A stretch of DNA of 64,000 nt from Chelydra serpentina (lineage: Eukaryota > Chordata > Testudines > Chelydridae): NCBI GenBank assembly GCA_037349315.1, contig JBAIAC010000010.1:29924001-29988000 (forward strand), written 5' to 3'. The translations under genes and the position numbers were made by a program. The number at the start of each line of letters is the position of its first letter. Position 1 is the first letter of the stretch. The notes under the pieces were generated by a model that saw nothing but the letters and a program-made list of their open reading frames with translations, had not been told where the DNA came from and made no database searches. Positions 44,891 to 56,372 of the stretch are shown here, in pieces.

Positions 44891-44985
44891 CGCGGCATAT
44901 TGCCTTTTTCCCTGAAAAGGATCCCGTGTGCTTCTTATAAGCATAACACACCTACCTCAGAAGTTGTCACTACACAAATAATAAA

Positions 44986-46053
44986 AGGTGGGATATTTTT
45001 TCCAGTTACATTTTACATTTTAATTATTCCTTCATCCTGTAAAACAGAAGCATTAACTCACAATGTATCAGCACAAAGGAATTTGAATTACCATGGTCAG
45101 GAGGGATGCAATACGTTCAATTTCTCTTTTAATTTTGTCAAAAATGTGAAGGAATTTTTCTTGCCCCTTCCCTGCCTACCACAAGCACTTACAACATGAT
45201 CACAGATGTAAACCTTAACATCTTCAACAGGCCCAAATCCTCTTTTTGTGTGGAATTTTTCTTGTCAAACAAAAATATCATTGAGCTCACGTGCCAAGTT
45301 AGGCATGTGGTTCCAATTATTTTCTTCCAGTTCCTTATCTAAAATTGGAATTTGTATTAGTGTATGAACAAAAATGTTCTCTCTCATGGTTTATCTTCTC
45401 ATCTTCATGCTGGATCAAACAATGAAGTCATAAGGATATATTTATATATTTAAAAATTAGCCTCCAATTTAATTTATTTTCTGATATAGCTGATTAAGGG
45501 CCAATCTTTAAAAAATGAGCAAAGCCCAACAAGTAAAATGCCTTGTTTAGAACCAAAATATGCTAAAATCCAGTGGTTCTGGAGAAAAATTTCTGTGCCA
45601 AAATGAGCTCCAATGGGCGTCAGCTGCATAACTGGGCTGTGGGCATGGGGGTGAAGGGAGATTGATTTCCACTGGGTAAAGTGATAGCAGATGTGGCCCT
45701 GTGACCCCTTTTTACCCGTGGTCTGGCCCAAACTAATCTGAGGTGTGGACAAACTCATTAACCATATCTCCATTGGTAGGCATCATGCCCACTCTTACTC
45801 GCAACTGCCTTGGACATCACTTCCACAGCGTGCACGTGTTCTCATCATTTGCTCAGCAGAAATGCATCATTTCTGGGCATTTGACAATTAAGGATTTGGT
45901 CAAGTGCACACACAAATGTCTACATTCTAGCAATTTCTGGGATTATTTTGTTGTGAACACAGATTCACAGCTAAATTCCCCATTTATCCTTACGTAGTAT
46001 GTAAGCCAACAGAGCGGATGGCAAGTAAGATGGAAAAGAAATAGCCTGCCTTA
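44986..46053. other. Non-coding, mostly unique AT-rich DNA
   Basis: No gene or named repeat. Frames of up to 99 codons lack domains. Confidence 0.55.
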
Positions 46054-48490
46054 TAGACTCATAGAAATGTAGGGCTGGAATGGACTTTGAGAGGTCATCA
46101 AGTCCAGCCCTCTGTGCTCAGAAAGGACCCAGTAAGCCTAAACCATTCGTGACAAGTGTTTGTCCAACCTGTTTTTAAAAACCTCCAATGATGGGGATCC
46201 CACATCCTCCCTTGGAAGCCTATTCCGGTGCTTTGCTACACTTATAGTTAGAAAGTTTTTCCTAATATCTAACCTAAATCTCTCTTGCTGCAGATTAAGC
46301 CCATTACTTCTTGTCCTACCTTCAGTGCACATGGAGAACAATTGATCACAGTCATCTTTATAATAGCCCTTAACATATTTGAAGAGTATTATTAGGTCTC
46401 TGCTCAGTTTTATTTTCTCAAGACTAAACATGCCCAGTTTTTTTAACCATTCCTCAGAAGTCAGGTTTTCTAAACCTTTTATAATTTGTATTGCTCTCCT
46501 CTGGACTCTCTCCAATTCATCCACATCTTTCCTAAAGCACGATGCCCAGCAGTGGACACAAGTACACCAGCGGAGGCCTCACCAGTGCCAACTAAAGCAG
46601 GACAATTACCTCCCATGTCTTACATAAAGAACTCCTGTTAATACACCCTAGAATGACAGCAACCTTGTTTACAACTTCATCACATTGTTGGCTCATATTT
46701 AATTTATGATCCTCTATAAAGCCCAGATCCCTTTTAGCAGTACTACTACCTAGCCAGTTATTCCCCATTTTGTAGTTCATTTGATTTTTCCTTCCTAAGC
46801 ATACTTCTTTGCAGTTATCATTATTGAATTTCATCTTGTTGAATTCATACCAATTTTACAATTTGTCACGGTCATTTGGAATTCTAATCCTGTCCTCCAA
46901 AGTGTTTGCAACCCTCCCACATTGGTTTCATTTGAAAATTTTATAAGTATTCTTTCCACTCCATTATCCAAGTCATTAATGAAAATCTAGAATAGCATCA
47001 CATACAGGACTGACCCCAGCGGGACTCCGCTAGATATGCCCTCCCAGTTTGAGAGTGAACCACTGATACCTACTCTTTGAGTACGATCTTTCAACCAGTT
47101 GTGCACCCACCTTATACTAATTTCAGTAAATATAGACTGCATTTCTCTAATTTGCCTATGAGAATGTCATGTGGTACAGTGTCAAAAACCCTACTAAAAT
47201 CAAGATATATCATGTCTATGCTTCCATCATCCAGCAATATTAGACCAATAATCCTGTCAAAGGAGAAAATTAGGTTGGTTTGCCATGATTTGTTCTTGGC
47301 AAATCCATGCTGCCTATTCATTATAACCTGTTATCCTCTATGTGCTTACAAATTGCTTGTTTAATAATTTGTTCCAGTATCTTTCTAGATATTGAAGTTA
47401 AGCTGACTGATCTATAGTACCCAAGGTCCTCTTTGTTCCCCCTTTTAAAGATAGGTACTATGTTTGTCCTTCTCCAGGCCTGTGGGACCTCACCCATCCT
47501 CCACGAGTTCTCAAAGATTGCTTCATCTAGTTCTTTAAGTACCCTAGGATGAATTTCATCAGGCCCTGCTGACTTTAGTATATGTCACTTATCTAAATGT
47601 TCTTTAACCTATTCTTTCTCTATTTTGTCTTGCATTTCTTTCCTCTTGTCAATATTAATTGTGTTGAGTATCTGGTCACATTTTAGTGAAGACTGAAGCA
47701 AACTATGCATTAAACAACTCAGCCTTCTTGATGTCATCAGTTATTAGCTCTTCTTCCCCACTAAATAGAGAAACTACATTTTCCTTCATCTTTCTCTTGC
47801 TTCTAATGTATTTAAAGAACCTCTTCTTATTGCTTTTCATGTCCCTTGCTAGCTATATCTCATTTTGTGCCTTAGCCTTTCTGATTTTGTCCCTAAATGG
47901 TTGTGCTATTCTTTTGTACTCCTCCTTAGCAATTCGTCTATGTTTCCACTTTTTGTAAGAGTACTTTTTTATTTTCAAGTCATTAAAGAGCTTCTGTGGT
48001 GGCCAAATTGTCATTGTATTATTCTTCCTAACTCTCCTTCACATCAGGATAGTTTTCAGTTGTGCCTTTAATATTGTCGCCTTCAGGAACTGCTAGCTCT
48101 CCTGAACTCCTTTTTCCTTTAGATTTTCTTCCCATGGGACCTTACCTACCAGTTCTCTGAGTTTGTTAAAGTCTACTTTTTTGAAGTCGATTGTCCTTAG
48201 TCTGATGCTCTCACTCCTTTCTTTTCTTAGAATCATGAAATATATAATTTCATGATCAGTTTCTCACAAATTGCCTTCCAGCTTCAGATTCACTGCCAAT
48301 TCCTCCTTGCTGGTCAGAATCATGCCTAAAATAGGTGTCCCCAATGCATTCCAAGAACTTACTTGAAATTTTGTGTTTTGCTGTATTACCTTTTCCACAG
48401 ATCTCAGCGTAATTAAAGCCCCCCATTACTACCAAGTCTTTTTTTGCCTATGTGCTAATATTTCCAGTTCTTCCTGTTTATTCCCCATAC
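46054..48490 (-). mobile_element. Long 5'-truncated CR1 LINE
   Basis: The 3' tail on minus ends with a tctatgagtc-type motif at about 46055-46070. Upstream come the ORF2 C-terminal region, the reverse transcriptase and part of the endonuclease-RT linker to about 48490, all in one orientation. At about 2.4 kb it is the longest CR1 here, roughly half of a full element. ORF1 and most of the endonuclease are missing. Confidence 0.9.
46138..48490 (-). pseudogene. CR1 ORF2 reverse transcriptase, broken
   Basis: Landmarks, read on minus from high to low coordinates: AKEEYKRIAQPFRDKIRKAK (about 47940-47870), a GPDEIHPRVLKEL segment (about 47570-47535), YYRSVSLTSISRKILEQI (about 47415-47365), QHGFAKNKSWQTNLI, the motif A region MIYLDFSRVFDTVPHD (about 47210-47165), a SSGVPLGSVL motif B region (about 47035-47005), FINDLDNGVE, then at the place of the FADD active site KFSNET (about 46940), and the C-terminal domain (46524-46138). 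The catalytic Asp pair is lost, and several stops and frameshifts occur. Its role was target-primed reverse transcription of CR1 RNA. Confidence 0.9.
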
Positions 48491-48621
48491 TCCTTTCTCT
48501 TATTAAACTATCACTAATTCAAAACAACCTTACAAGATGCTTTAAAACTCTGGTAATTTTTAATGGTATTTTAAAATTATTTTTTTCAATAAATAGGTGA
48601 ACATGCTGCTCAAAATAAGTA

Positions 48622-48700
48622 AGCCACCAGTGAAATCCAGGCTTCACTAAAGTCCATGGCTAAACTCCCATTGTCTTCAATGGGGGCAGGATTTCACCAT
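48622..48700 (+). repeat. Old conserved amniote interspersed repeat fragment
   Basis: The words gtgaaatccaggcttcact, aagtccatggctaaactccc and tgtcttcaatgggggcagga form a near-palindromic unit that I recall as common in bird and turtle DNA. Class unresolved. Confidence 0.4.
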
Positions 48701-48814
48701 ATATATCAAATGAGAAACTACATCAAGAGAAAACTAAACCGTAATACATTTTCCTTTTTTGAGAAGATATGTTCTCAGCATGAAAGGGATAAAGGGATTA
48801 ACATAGTCATTATA

Positions 48815-49097
48815 GGCTAGGAATATAACAGGGTTTAAAAGAGAACTGGATAAATTCATGGAGATGAAGTCCATTAATGGCTATTAGCCAGGATGGGTAA
48901 GGAATGGTGTCCTTAGCCTCTGTTTGTCAGGGAGAGAGGGGGGGAAGGTGATGGATGGCAGGAGAGAGATCACTTGATCATTACCTGTTAGGTTCACTCA
49001 CTCCGGGGCACCTGGCACTGGCCATTGTCGGTGGACAGGATACTGGGCTGGATGGACCTTGGTCTGACCCAGTACAGCCATTCTTATGTTCTTAAAC
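48815..49097 (+). mobile_element. CR1 LINE 3' end
   Basis: 5'-truncated copy beginning near ataacagggtttaaaagag. It continues with aatggctattagccaggatg, a local G/A-rich insertion at 48930-48970, ggggcacctggcactggcca, and the end cagccattcttatgttctta. No coding part. Confidence 0.88.
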
Positions 49098-49720
49098 ATT
49101 TTTCAGAGGCAGGAATCCATATTCATATATGTTTTATAAGTTTCACCTAGTACTCCATACCATCCAGTATAAACTATCACAATCCAGACAGACACACATC
49201 TATCCTGAGAAAAATATTTTTAAAATTAGACCTGTTTCACCAAGAGCCATCCAAGAAGTAAGCTCTGAAAGGGAAGATCTTGCTTAACTTCATCAAAATG
49301 AACTGGAAGAAAATAGAGAGTGAGATCTTCACCCGCGCTCCAGCCTTTTCACGCTGACTAAAAAAGGCAGAGTGGCACAGAGGGGCCCTACAAGCTCTGT
49401 AAACTGCCAGAGAAGGATTCCCCCAGCACAGACACCGGGGGAATAGCTGCAAGGCTACTCGTCCATAGATCTCCTCACAAGTCCTAATGTAGGGGGCATT
49501 CCTGGGCTGGAATGGCATCATATGTCACTGCTGGGATTCCGGACAGAGTTGCAACCCATGGGGAAGCCTGGAGAGGCTGCCATAAACTTATGCAGGGCCC
49601 TGGCCCTGTTCACCCTGGGCACCTCTTGGGCCTCTGGAGCAGCCCAGGATTGAGGGTATAAAGGTGGCATAGAGACACCTTTGTCTCTCTCCCTGGGCTG
49701 CAAGTTGTGTGCTGTGTCTC
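49098..49720. other. Non-coding DNA
   Basis: No supported gene. Frames at 49237-49521 and 49518-49784 (minus) lack domains, and the latter runs into the MITE. Confidence 0.5.
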
Positions 49721-49723
49721 TTA

Positions 49724-50022
49724 GTCGCTGTCTATGCAGCAGCTGGGAGGGTGCTTCCCAGCGTGGGTAGACAGCTGTGTGCATGAGCTTGCACTCTAAA
49801 AATAGTAATGGGGTCCAAGTGGCATTGAGGGTGGCATCAGCTAACTACCTGGGTACTGTCCCACCTGAACCTCATGCTATGTACTCAGGCGGTTAGCCCA
49901 AGACAATGCCTGTGTCACTGCAGCCGCACTGCTCTTTTCCACATGCTGGCTGCAGTAGAGCTAGCACAAGTCTGTCTGCCTGCACTGGGAAGCACCCTGC
50001 CAGCTGCTGTGTAGACATAGCC
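49724..50022. mobile_element. Harbinger-type MITE with long terminal inverted repeats
   Basis: The left end gtcgctgtctatgcagcagc and the complement of the right end, ggctatgtctacacagcagc, continue as inverted repeats through gtgcttcccag for about 40-50 bases. TTA flanks both sides (49721-49723 and 50023-50025). No ORF of note. Confidence 0.85.
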
Positions 50023-50057
50023 TTAGAGGCATAGTTCCTACAACTCATCATTTAAAT

Positions 50058-50207
50058 CAGGGGCTCTCAACCTTTTCCACACTTTTTTTCACTCCAGGAC
50101 CCACTTCCAGATCTAGTGAAGAATCCTCTCCACTCACTTAACAACATGGGAAGGGCAGGGTGGTTGTGACCCCCTGATACCTGTGCATGACCCTCAGGTC
50201 AAGAACC
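50058..50207. mobile_element. Probable hAT MITE with a decayed right end
   Basis: Starts caggggctctcaacctttt and ends near caggtcaagaaccca, which would pair as ggttgagaacccctg. This is the classic pattern of small hAT elements. No clean eight-base duplication was found. Confidence 0.5.
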
Positions 50208-51337
50208 CACATCGTTTTCATCTATATGGTTAGATGAAACTTGATATAAGCTATTTCACTGGGGAAGGGATTAAACAAAACAATAAAATAATAAAGAGAG
50301 TTTATTTTTTTTAAATTTTAATGTTGTTTACTTTGCATCTGTGGCTTTTCTTTACCTTTATCTTCAGAACTCCTGACTGAACAAAAACTCAATGGAGACA
50401 AACATGACAAACTCAATTAATTAAGTTTCCCCCTTCAGAAGTATAATTTACGGTTGTTTCCAAAGCTATCTTGAACAGACTACTGAAGCAACAAACATAA
50501 GACCCTGCTGATCACAAGATCCTCCCATTGGCTCGTCTAATATCATCTAGAGTATGGAAGGTTAATAAAAAATGTCTAAAGACTAAACACTAAAACTAGT
50601 GCCAAAATTAGTTTGACTCAGTCATTCTTTCTAGAAGCTGATGCCTAGATCGCCAGCAGTCGTCTGAGATTCTTGCTCCCGACTTCAAACAGATTTTATA
50701 TTTGCCAGTCATAATTCCAGTGGTCACTAAATTCCAGTAAAGATTTAAAACTCCTTAAGACACAATATACTAAACTTCATTTTCTCTTCAAAATGTGTAA
50801 GAAGTGACATTTTTTAATATAAAAACTTTATTAACAGAACATAAATCGGCAGAGTGAAATGTGCGTGTGACTGAATGAAAGGAAGACAGACAGGCATTCT
50901 ACTTCTGATTCAGCTTGTACTGAACGTTTCTGGGTACGTAAGAACTTACAAACCCAAACCAGGGCCTTTTTAAAAAAAGCTAAAACACAAATGTCCAAAA
51001 GTAACCAGAAGAAAAACTTCTGTTTAGCTGGAGTTAAGGTTGTAATTCCGTATCAATAACTTAAGGGAAACACATAAAAGAACATTGAAATTGGGGGGCA
51101 TTTAGAAAGCCATACAATTTTTGGTTAAGGTCAAACTAAAAAAATTGGAAAGTATGAATATGCAGAGTTCTGTATTCCCTGCCTTCCCTGTGTTCATTCT
51201 AAACAGACTAGTAAGGAGTAGTCTGTTGGCTGGGGAAGGCCACAAGATCTCTGCCTGCTCTGATCCAGTGATCCAAACCTTTTCTTAGGGGAAGCAGAGA
51301 GGTACAGTAATTGTCTTTATTCCTGTCAGTAGGATGT
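50208..51337. other. Non-coding AT-rich DNA
   Basis: No supported gene or named repeat. Short T and A runs only. Confidence 0.55.
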
Positions 51338-51870
51338 GTAACGGGGTATACTGGCCCTTTAAGAATGAGCTGGGAAGTCTCTGGGGCAATATTACTCCTT
51401 TCTAGGTACAGTGTCTTAAAAAAAGACACAACTGTGGGACAAAGGAACCGATTACCCTGAAAGAGGAAGTGGTTTCAGAGCGGCAGTTTGGGGTTTGGGA
51501 AAGTATCCAGGCCGCTGACTCTGTGTAAAGCTTGGGATCAGGGATTTGAGCATGAGCAGGGCAAGACTCCCCTACAACTTAACCAGAACGAATCCTAGAA
51601 AATGAAATCCCAGGGTCTGCTGTAGACCTCTACAGAAAGGCATACTTGGAGAGGCTGCAAGATAGCAGCCTCTCCTTCCTAGTAACTTAGGAGAGTGTGG
51701 AGGAAAGTGGAACTGCTGCTAGATCCTGAAACAGGGAGAACGCTGCTTAATTTTACTTTAACTGCCAAACCTCTGGGGTGAGCCTAGTAATCCACCAGGA
51801 ACACTTGGCAGGAAGAAGCCCTGTGGGCAGGCTATTCTCTAACTATATTACAAAAATTTTCAGTTTGTTT
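51338..51870 (+). mobile_element. LTR-like fragment
   Basis: Starts with tgtaacggggtatactggcc and a ctttaagaatgagc block, the mirror image of the cccgttaca end at 14105. It continues in mixed GC sequence such as agcagcctctccttcctagt. The 3' end and a target duplication were not found. Confidence 0.4.
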
Positions 51871-52195
51871 GTTTAGACTTTACCGCAAGAGCTCTGGGGA
51901 GAGAAATCCCTCTAGTGAAAGGCTGTCCTGGTTTTTTTTTTAAATAGCTTAATAAGCAAGACCTCCAGTGAACACTGGTCCGTTACAGGCTGGAATAGCA
52001 CACACAGTAGGAATGGATTCCAAGGTTAATGCAGAATCAATGAGATAATTAATTACGTTAATGCAAACCCCCATGCCCCCAAATATCCAACCCCTCATCC
52101 CCAATATAATGAGAACACTGTACTCCTGCACAGTGTACATCTTCAAACTGAGACAATGTGAATCATATCCCCACAACACTGTATCATACCAGACA
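51871..52195. other. Non-coding DNA
   Basis: AT-rich and unique. No gene or repeat seen. Confidence 0.5.
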
Positions 52196-52930
52196 TAGAA
52201 TCATAGGACTGGAAGGGACCTCAAGAAGTCATCTAGTCCAGTCCCCTGTACTCATGGCAGGACTAAGTATTATCTAGGCCATTCCTGACAGGTGTTTGTC
52301 TAACCTCTCTTAAAAATTTCCATTGATGGAAATTCCACAACTTCCTTGGGTAATTTATTCCAGTGCTTAACTACCCTGACAGGAAGTTTTTCCTAATGTC
52401 CAACCTAAACCGCCCTTGAGCAATTTAAGCCCATTGCTCCTTGTCCTATGTTCAGAGGTAAAGGAGAATAATTTTTCTCCCTCCTCGTTGTAACAACCTT
52501 TTATGTATTTGAAAACTGTTATGTCCCCTCTCAGTATTCTCTGCTCCAGACTAAACAAATTTCCCTTTCCAATATACCCTCATAGGTCATGTTTTCTAGA
52601 CCTTTAATCATTTTTGTTGCTGTCCTCTGGACTTTCTCCAATTTGTCCACGTTTCCTGAAAAGTGGCGCCCAGAACTGGACACAATAACCCAGTTGAGGC
52701 CTAATCAGCGCAGATTAGAGTGGAAGAATTACTTCTCGTGTCTTATTTACAACACACCTGCTAATACAGCCCAGAATGATGTTTGCTTTTTTTGCAACAG
52801 TGTTACACTGTTGACTCATATTTAGCTTGCAATCCAGTATGACCCCAAGATCCCTTTCTGCAGTACTCCTTCCTAGGCAGTCATTTCCCAGATGGAATAC
52901 CCAACCACTACTTTGTGCCATTCAAACTAT
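52196..52930 (-). mobile_element. CR1 LINE 3' end with ORF2 C-terminal remnants
   Basis: The plus strand opens with agaatcataggactggaagg, the complement of a CR1 3' tail. On minus the body encodes SSGWVFHLGNDCLGRSTAERD, DLGVILDCKLNMSQQCN and NIILGCISR (52921-52715), then MFSLEQRILRGDITVFKYIKG and RTRSNGLKL (52558-52367). These are the RT thumb and C-terminal regions of CR1 ORF2. Stops and frameshifts separate them, so no protein can be made. Confidence 0.88.
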
Positions 52931-52974
52931 CCTCCAATGCATCCTCCACTGCAAGACTGCAAGACTGTACCAAC

Positions 52975-53090
52975 ATCTCACAGATTTAAGGCCAGAAGGG
53001 ACTTTTATGATCATCTAGTCTAACCTACCACAAAACACAGGCCACAGAATTTCACCCAGTGATTCCTATAGTTGCTGGAATTATTCTTCC
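52975..53090 (-). mobile_element. Second CR1-type 3'-end fragment
   Basis: The plus strand reads cagatttaaggccagaaggg, ttttatgatcatctagtcta and cacaggccacagaatttcac, a CR1 3'-end subfamily different from the adjacent copy. Likely an independent, shorter insertion. Confidence 0.65.
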
Positions 53091-55889
53091 TTACTACATA
53101 TGTGAACACTATGGAGCATCATACCATGTGGTTTAACTGAAGACCGCCCTCTACACTCCCATGCACACACACACAACTTAGCCTTTCCCCTCCTCACCTT
53201 TCCAGCAGAGTTCTCTCACACCAGCCATTGGAAATGTTACAAAGGGCTATAAGAATTTGCCAGTGTCTTACACCTACCCAAGTTTTCAAACTTCCTCCTC
53301 TCAGAAATGGTTATTTTCTGATGTGGAGATTCAACTAACTTCCTCCAAAATTTAAATCCAAATCTGTTGATTTACTCTGATTGGCTTATTAAGCATCATC
53401 CCCTCCATTTCCCACTTTTCTTGCACAAGGAACTAATCGGAAGCTGCGGTGTGTATTAAAAAGTGTGTGCGTTTATGTAAATGAAAAGGGAGGTGACAAA
53501 AGCTCCCAGGAAACACAGTAACATACCAGCTGAACCCAGAAACCATTAGGAAAACCAAAACTAAAATATTTTGTTTTGAATCAGTTCAATGTTACACTGC
53601 ATTTCCTTATTATGGCGCATTGCTTTGTGGGATTTGCAGTGCGGGGTGCCTGATGCCCCTCATTCTCTCCTACAGGCTGAGCTCCCTGGATGGACTACAG
53701 TTTCTCCCATGCAGTGCAGTGTCCCCTCAGACTAAGTGGTGTGATGCATCATGGGAGCCAGTTCACGGCAGAGAATGGGAACATCAGATCAGAACTAAAG
53801 ATCTCATAAGGCAAACGACCACAATAGGGAAATGCTGTTTAATGTTAAACTGACTTAGGCACTACAGTAGCACAAACAATAAATCATAGATAATGAACTG
53901 AATGCAAAACACTGGAAATAAAGTACTGGTACTTATTCCAGTATAGGACACTGACATTTACAGGCCTGATTAAGCTCTCAGTATAATAAAGGACAAATCA
54001 AATGTTGCTAATTTTATTACAAGTCTCACAATATTTGGTGTTTTGCTTGAATCCCGAAGCTGGGGCTTTATGTGATTACACAAGAATCTCAGCTTTCACT
54101 AAAAAAACAACAACCCCACACCAAATCCCCGTCCCCAACCAAACGAACAAAAAACACAAGAAGTTTCTAGCCTTCATGGTTGTGGAGAATAGCTTGAAAA
54201 AAATGAACCCTATAGACTATGACACCAAGAGGCAAATAAAAAGAATCTCTACAAGTTATTATTTTAAACTCTGTCATGATGTTTGGGACCCAACTCATTT
54301 TTTTAAATGCTTGGGGCTGGTGATGCTAATAAGATTAATGGAGAACAGGAGCAGGATCTAAAAGAAAGATACCTAGAGTGTACTAATACCTGCATTATAT
54401 ACCCTGTGTTTATCTAGGCTTTCCACCTGGTGTGGGATCCTAGATACAGGAATACTCTACTAATACGTGTGGCAGATGAGATGAATGCTTATGTTCAATC
54501 TTATAATTATAACATACCTTACATGGCTTTTTACCTTACTATTGCAAAGTATGAAAATTAAAACTGTCATAACATTTTGCCTTTTGTCTTTAAGCAGAAA
54601 ATACATATGTGCCTATTAGGCTCTGATCACACTGGCTTTTTTGATTTAAAATGCTTCTGCTCAATGCATTGACTAAGTTCAATCATTGGAAGATGGATGT
54701 GATGGAATGATGAATAAGCTGTACACTTGTGCCCTTGGACATACAATAGAGAAAGGATTCCTGGTTGCACTGTACTCTGTGTAACTGGCTTTGGGAAGCA
54801 AAAGTAACAGAAAGAGAATACGTAGGAGGGGAACAAATCAGTTAACAAATCTTCATTTCAGATACTGTAGATAAAGTATAGCTAACTAACTATACCACTA
54901 CTATTAAAATGGCACACTGATTGCCAAATTCAAAAGTTCAGGTTGAAAATATTCCTCTTAATGTTGAGCTTTCCCGTCGTCTTGAACACTCTGGAGGTTT
55001 AAAAAAGTCCCCTTGTGTTTTCAGCGTGCATTGATGATACTCAGAAAAGCATGCTACTCTCATTGTTGTTTTAGGGGCAGTATCATATCTAAAGAAACAG
55101 CACGGGCATTGCCCAATGGAGACTTTCCAATAATCTTTATTCACAAGGGTTTATTATGGGTCATGAAAAAGGTGGCTGGACTTTCTTTGAGGAACACAAG
55201 GATGCTTGAGGAGCACATTAGAACGTGTCAAGAATACCACCTGCAAGCACTTCAATGAAAAATATCTTTTAAGTGTAATTTTCTGTTTCTTAGGAAGGTT
55301 AGGCTGTTTGAGTATGCTCGGTCCATATTCATTTGCTTTGAACTTGTAGCTGGACTGTTAACAGTACTCCAACATGACTTCTAAACCAGGAGGCTAAGTT
55401 TAGCTAGCCAGGCACCCAGACAAGTTAATGGATTTAAGGAGTATGAAGTGGATCCTGTATATCATCATCCAATTCACCTCTCAACATGTCTGAAAAAGAA
55501 AAAGGTAGAAGGGATATGTATATAAAAGTTACTCATTGAGTGCTTTGTTTGTGGCAAGATTCGAGCTCCAGCCCAAACAGCTAGTCTCTCTTATGGAGCC
55601 TGCAGGTTCCCCAAACTTAATAAAGAAGGAAACATCTGGATCAGCATTCAAAATGCCTTCCAAGACTTTATTGTGGACCAACACAAAAAGCTAATGAAGC
55701 TCCTGCTCCTTTCAAGAACAGCACAGACCCAGAGTAAATGAGGGTCTATCAATTGAGTCCCAAGGGTTAAGATCGGCTTTCTCCACGTGCTAACAACAGT
55801 TAATACAGTCCCTGACTCAGATCTATCCAGGTCATCCCTGCTCTCCCTGGGTAGCCAGGAGATAAGCTCACTTCTCGTTGGCGAGGTTC
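53091..55889. other. Non-coding, mostly unique DNA
   Basis: At 53690-53760 two inverted relatives of an actacaattcccatgatgc-like word occur (tggactacagtttctcccat and gatgcatcatgggagc). Otherwise no named repeat or gene-like frame. A 119-codon frame at 54002-54361 has no domain. Confidence 0.5.
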
Positions 55890-56175
55890 ATACATTCATA
55901 AATAATGTCAGAAGGGACCACTGGGATCATCTAGTCTGACCTCCTCTATAATACAGACCATAAGACTTCTCTGATTTAATTCCTGTTTGGACTAGAGCAT
56001 GGCTTTTAGAAAAACCTCCCATCGTGATTTCAGATTTTCCAGAGATGGAGACTCTATCACAACCCTTGGTTAGTTGTTCCAAGCAGGTTCAGCAATTGCC
56101 CCTGCTATGATAACAGCAGGAAGGAGAGGGATTTTATTGTATTTAGACTCCCAACCCAGTGGCCTTCTCTTTGCA
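55890..56175 (-). mobile_element. CR1-type LINE 3' end
   Basis: The plus strand reads taatgtcagaagggaccact, gggatcatctagtctgacct, tttagaaaaacctcccatcg, agagatggagactctatcac, the complement of a CR1 subfamily like that at 52975. The 5' limit is uncertain. Confidence 0.75.
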
Positions 56176-56192
56176 TCTTCCTCTTACATGGG

Positions 56193-56372
56193 GAGGGATA
56201 GCTCAGGGGTTTGAGGATTGGCCTGCTAAACCCAGGGTTGTGAGTTCAATTCTTGAGGGGGGCCATTTAGGAATCTGGGGCAAAAATCGGGGATTAGTCC
56301 TGCTTTGAGCAAGCGATTGGACTAGATGACCTCCTAAGGTCCCTTCCAACCCCGATATTCTATGATTCTATG
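56193..56372 (+). mobile_element. Cry-type tRNA-derived SINE
   Basis: Head gggagggatagctcaggggt (A-box-like), then acccagggttgtgagttcaa (B-box-like), the gccatttaggaatctggggc and caaaaatcggggattagtcc blocks, and the CR1-like tail ctagatgacctcctaaggtc ending in tctatgattcta. Such SINEs are transcribed by RNA polymerase III from the internal boxes and copied by CR1 proteins. Complete and only lightly diverged. Confidence 0.93.

Larger units (their letters stand above)
43958..44948 (+). mobile_element. Solo LTR of an endogenous retroelement
   Basis: Runs from TGTTAAGTG to CATAACA inside a CR1. A TATA box lies at 44668-44675 and an AATAAA at 44885-44890, about 215 bases apart, followed by about 58 bases to the end. 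That is the U3-R-U5 order of an LTR. Only a three-base match (CAC) flanks it, so the target duplication has decayed or the ends are a few bases off. It holds no viral genes. Confidence 0.75.
43699..44985 (-). mobile_element. CR1 LINE 3' end split by an LTR
   Basis: From the right side of the hAT element, the sequence is an antisense CR1 3' end: gaacataaaaatggccctac, agtgaccagtgccaggtgcc, ttcccagcttctggcaaaca, taatagccattgatggatct. It breaks at 43957 after tatagtcttgccgtcac. After the LTR, cacctacctcagaagttgtc at 44949 onward continues it weakly. So the LTR landed in this CR1. Confidence 0.75.

Noticed and set aside
56193..56265. tRNA gene
   Set aside because: The A-box and B-box words belong to the tRNA-derived head of a Cry SINE that continues into a CR1-like tail. 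The same holds at 15858-16040 and 57931-58142.
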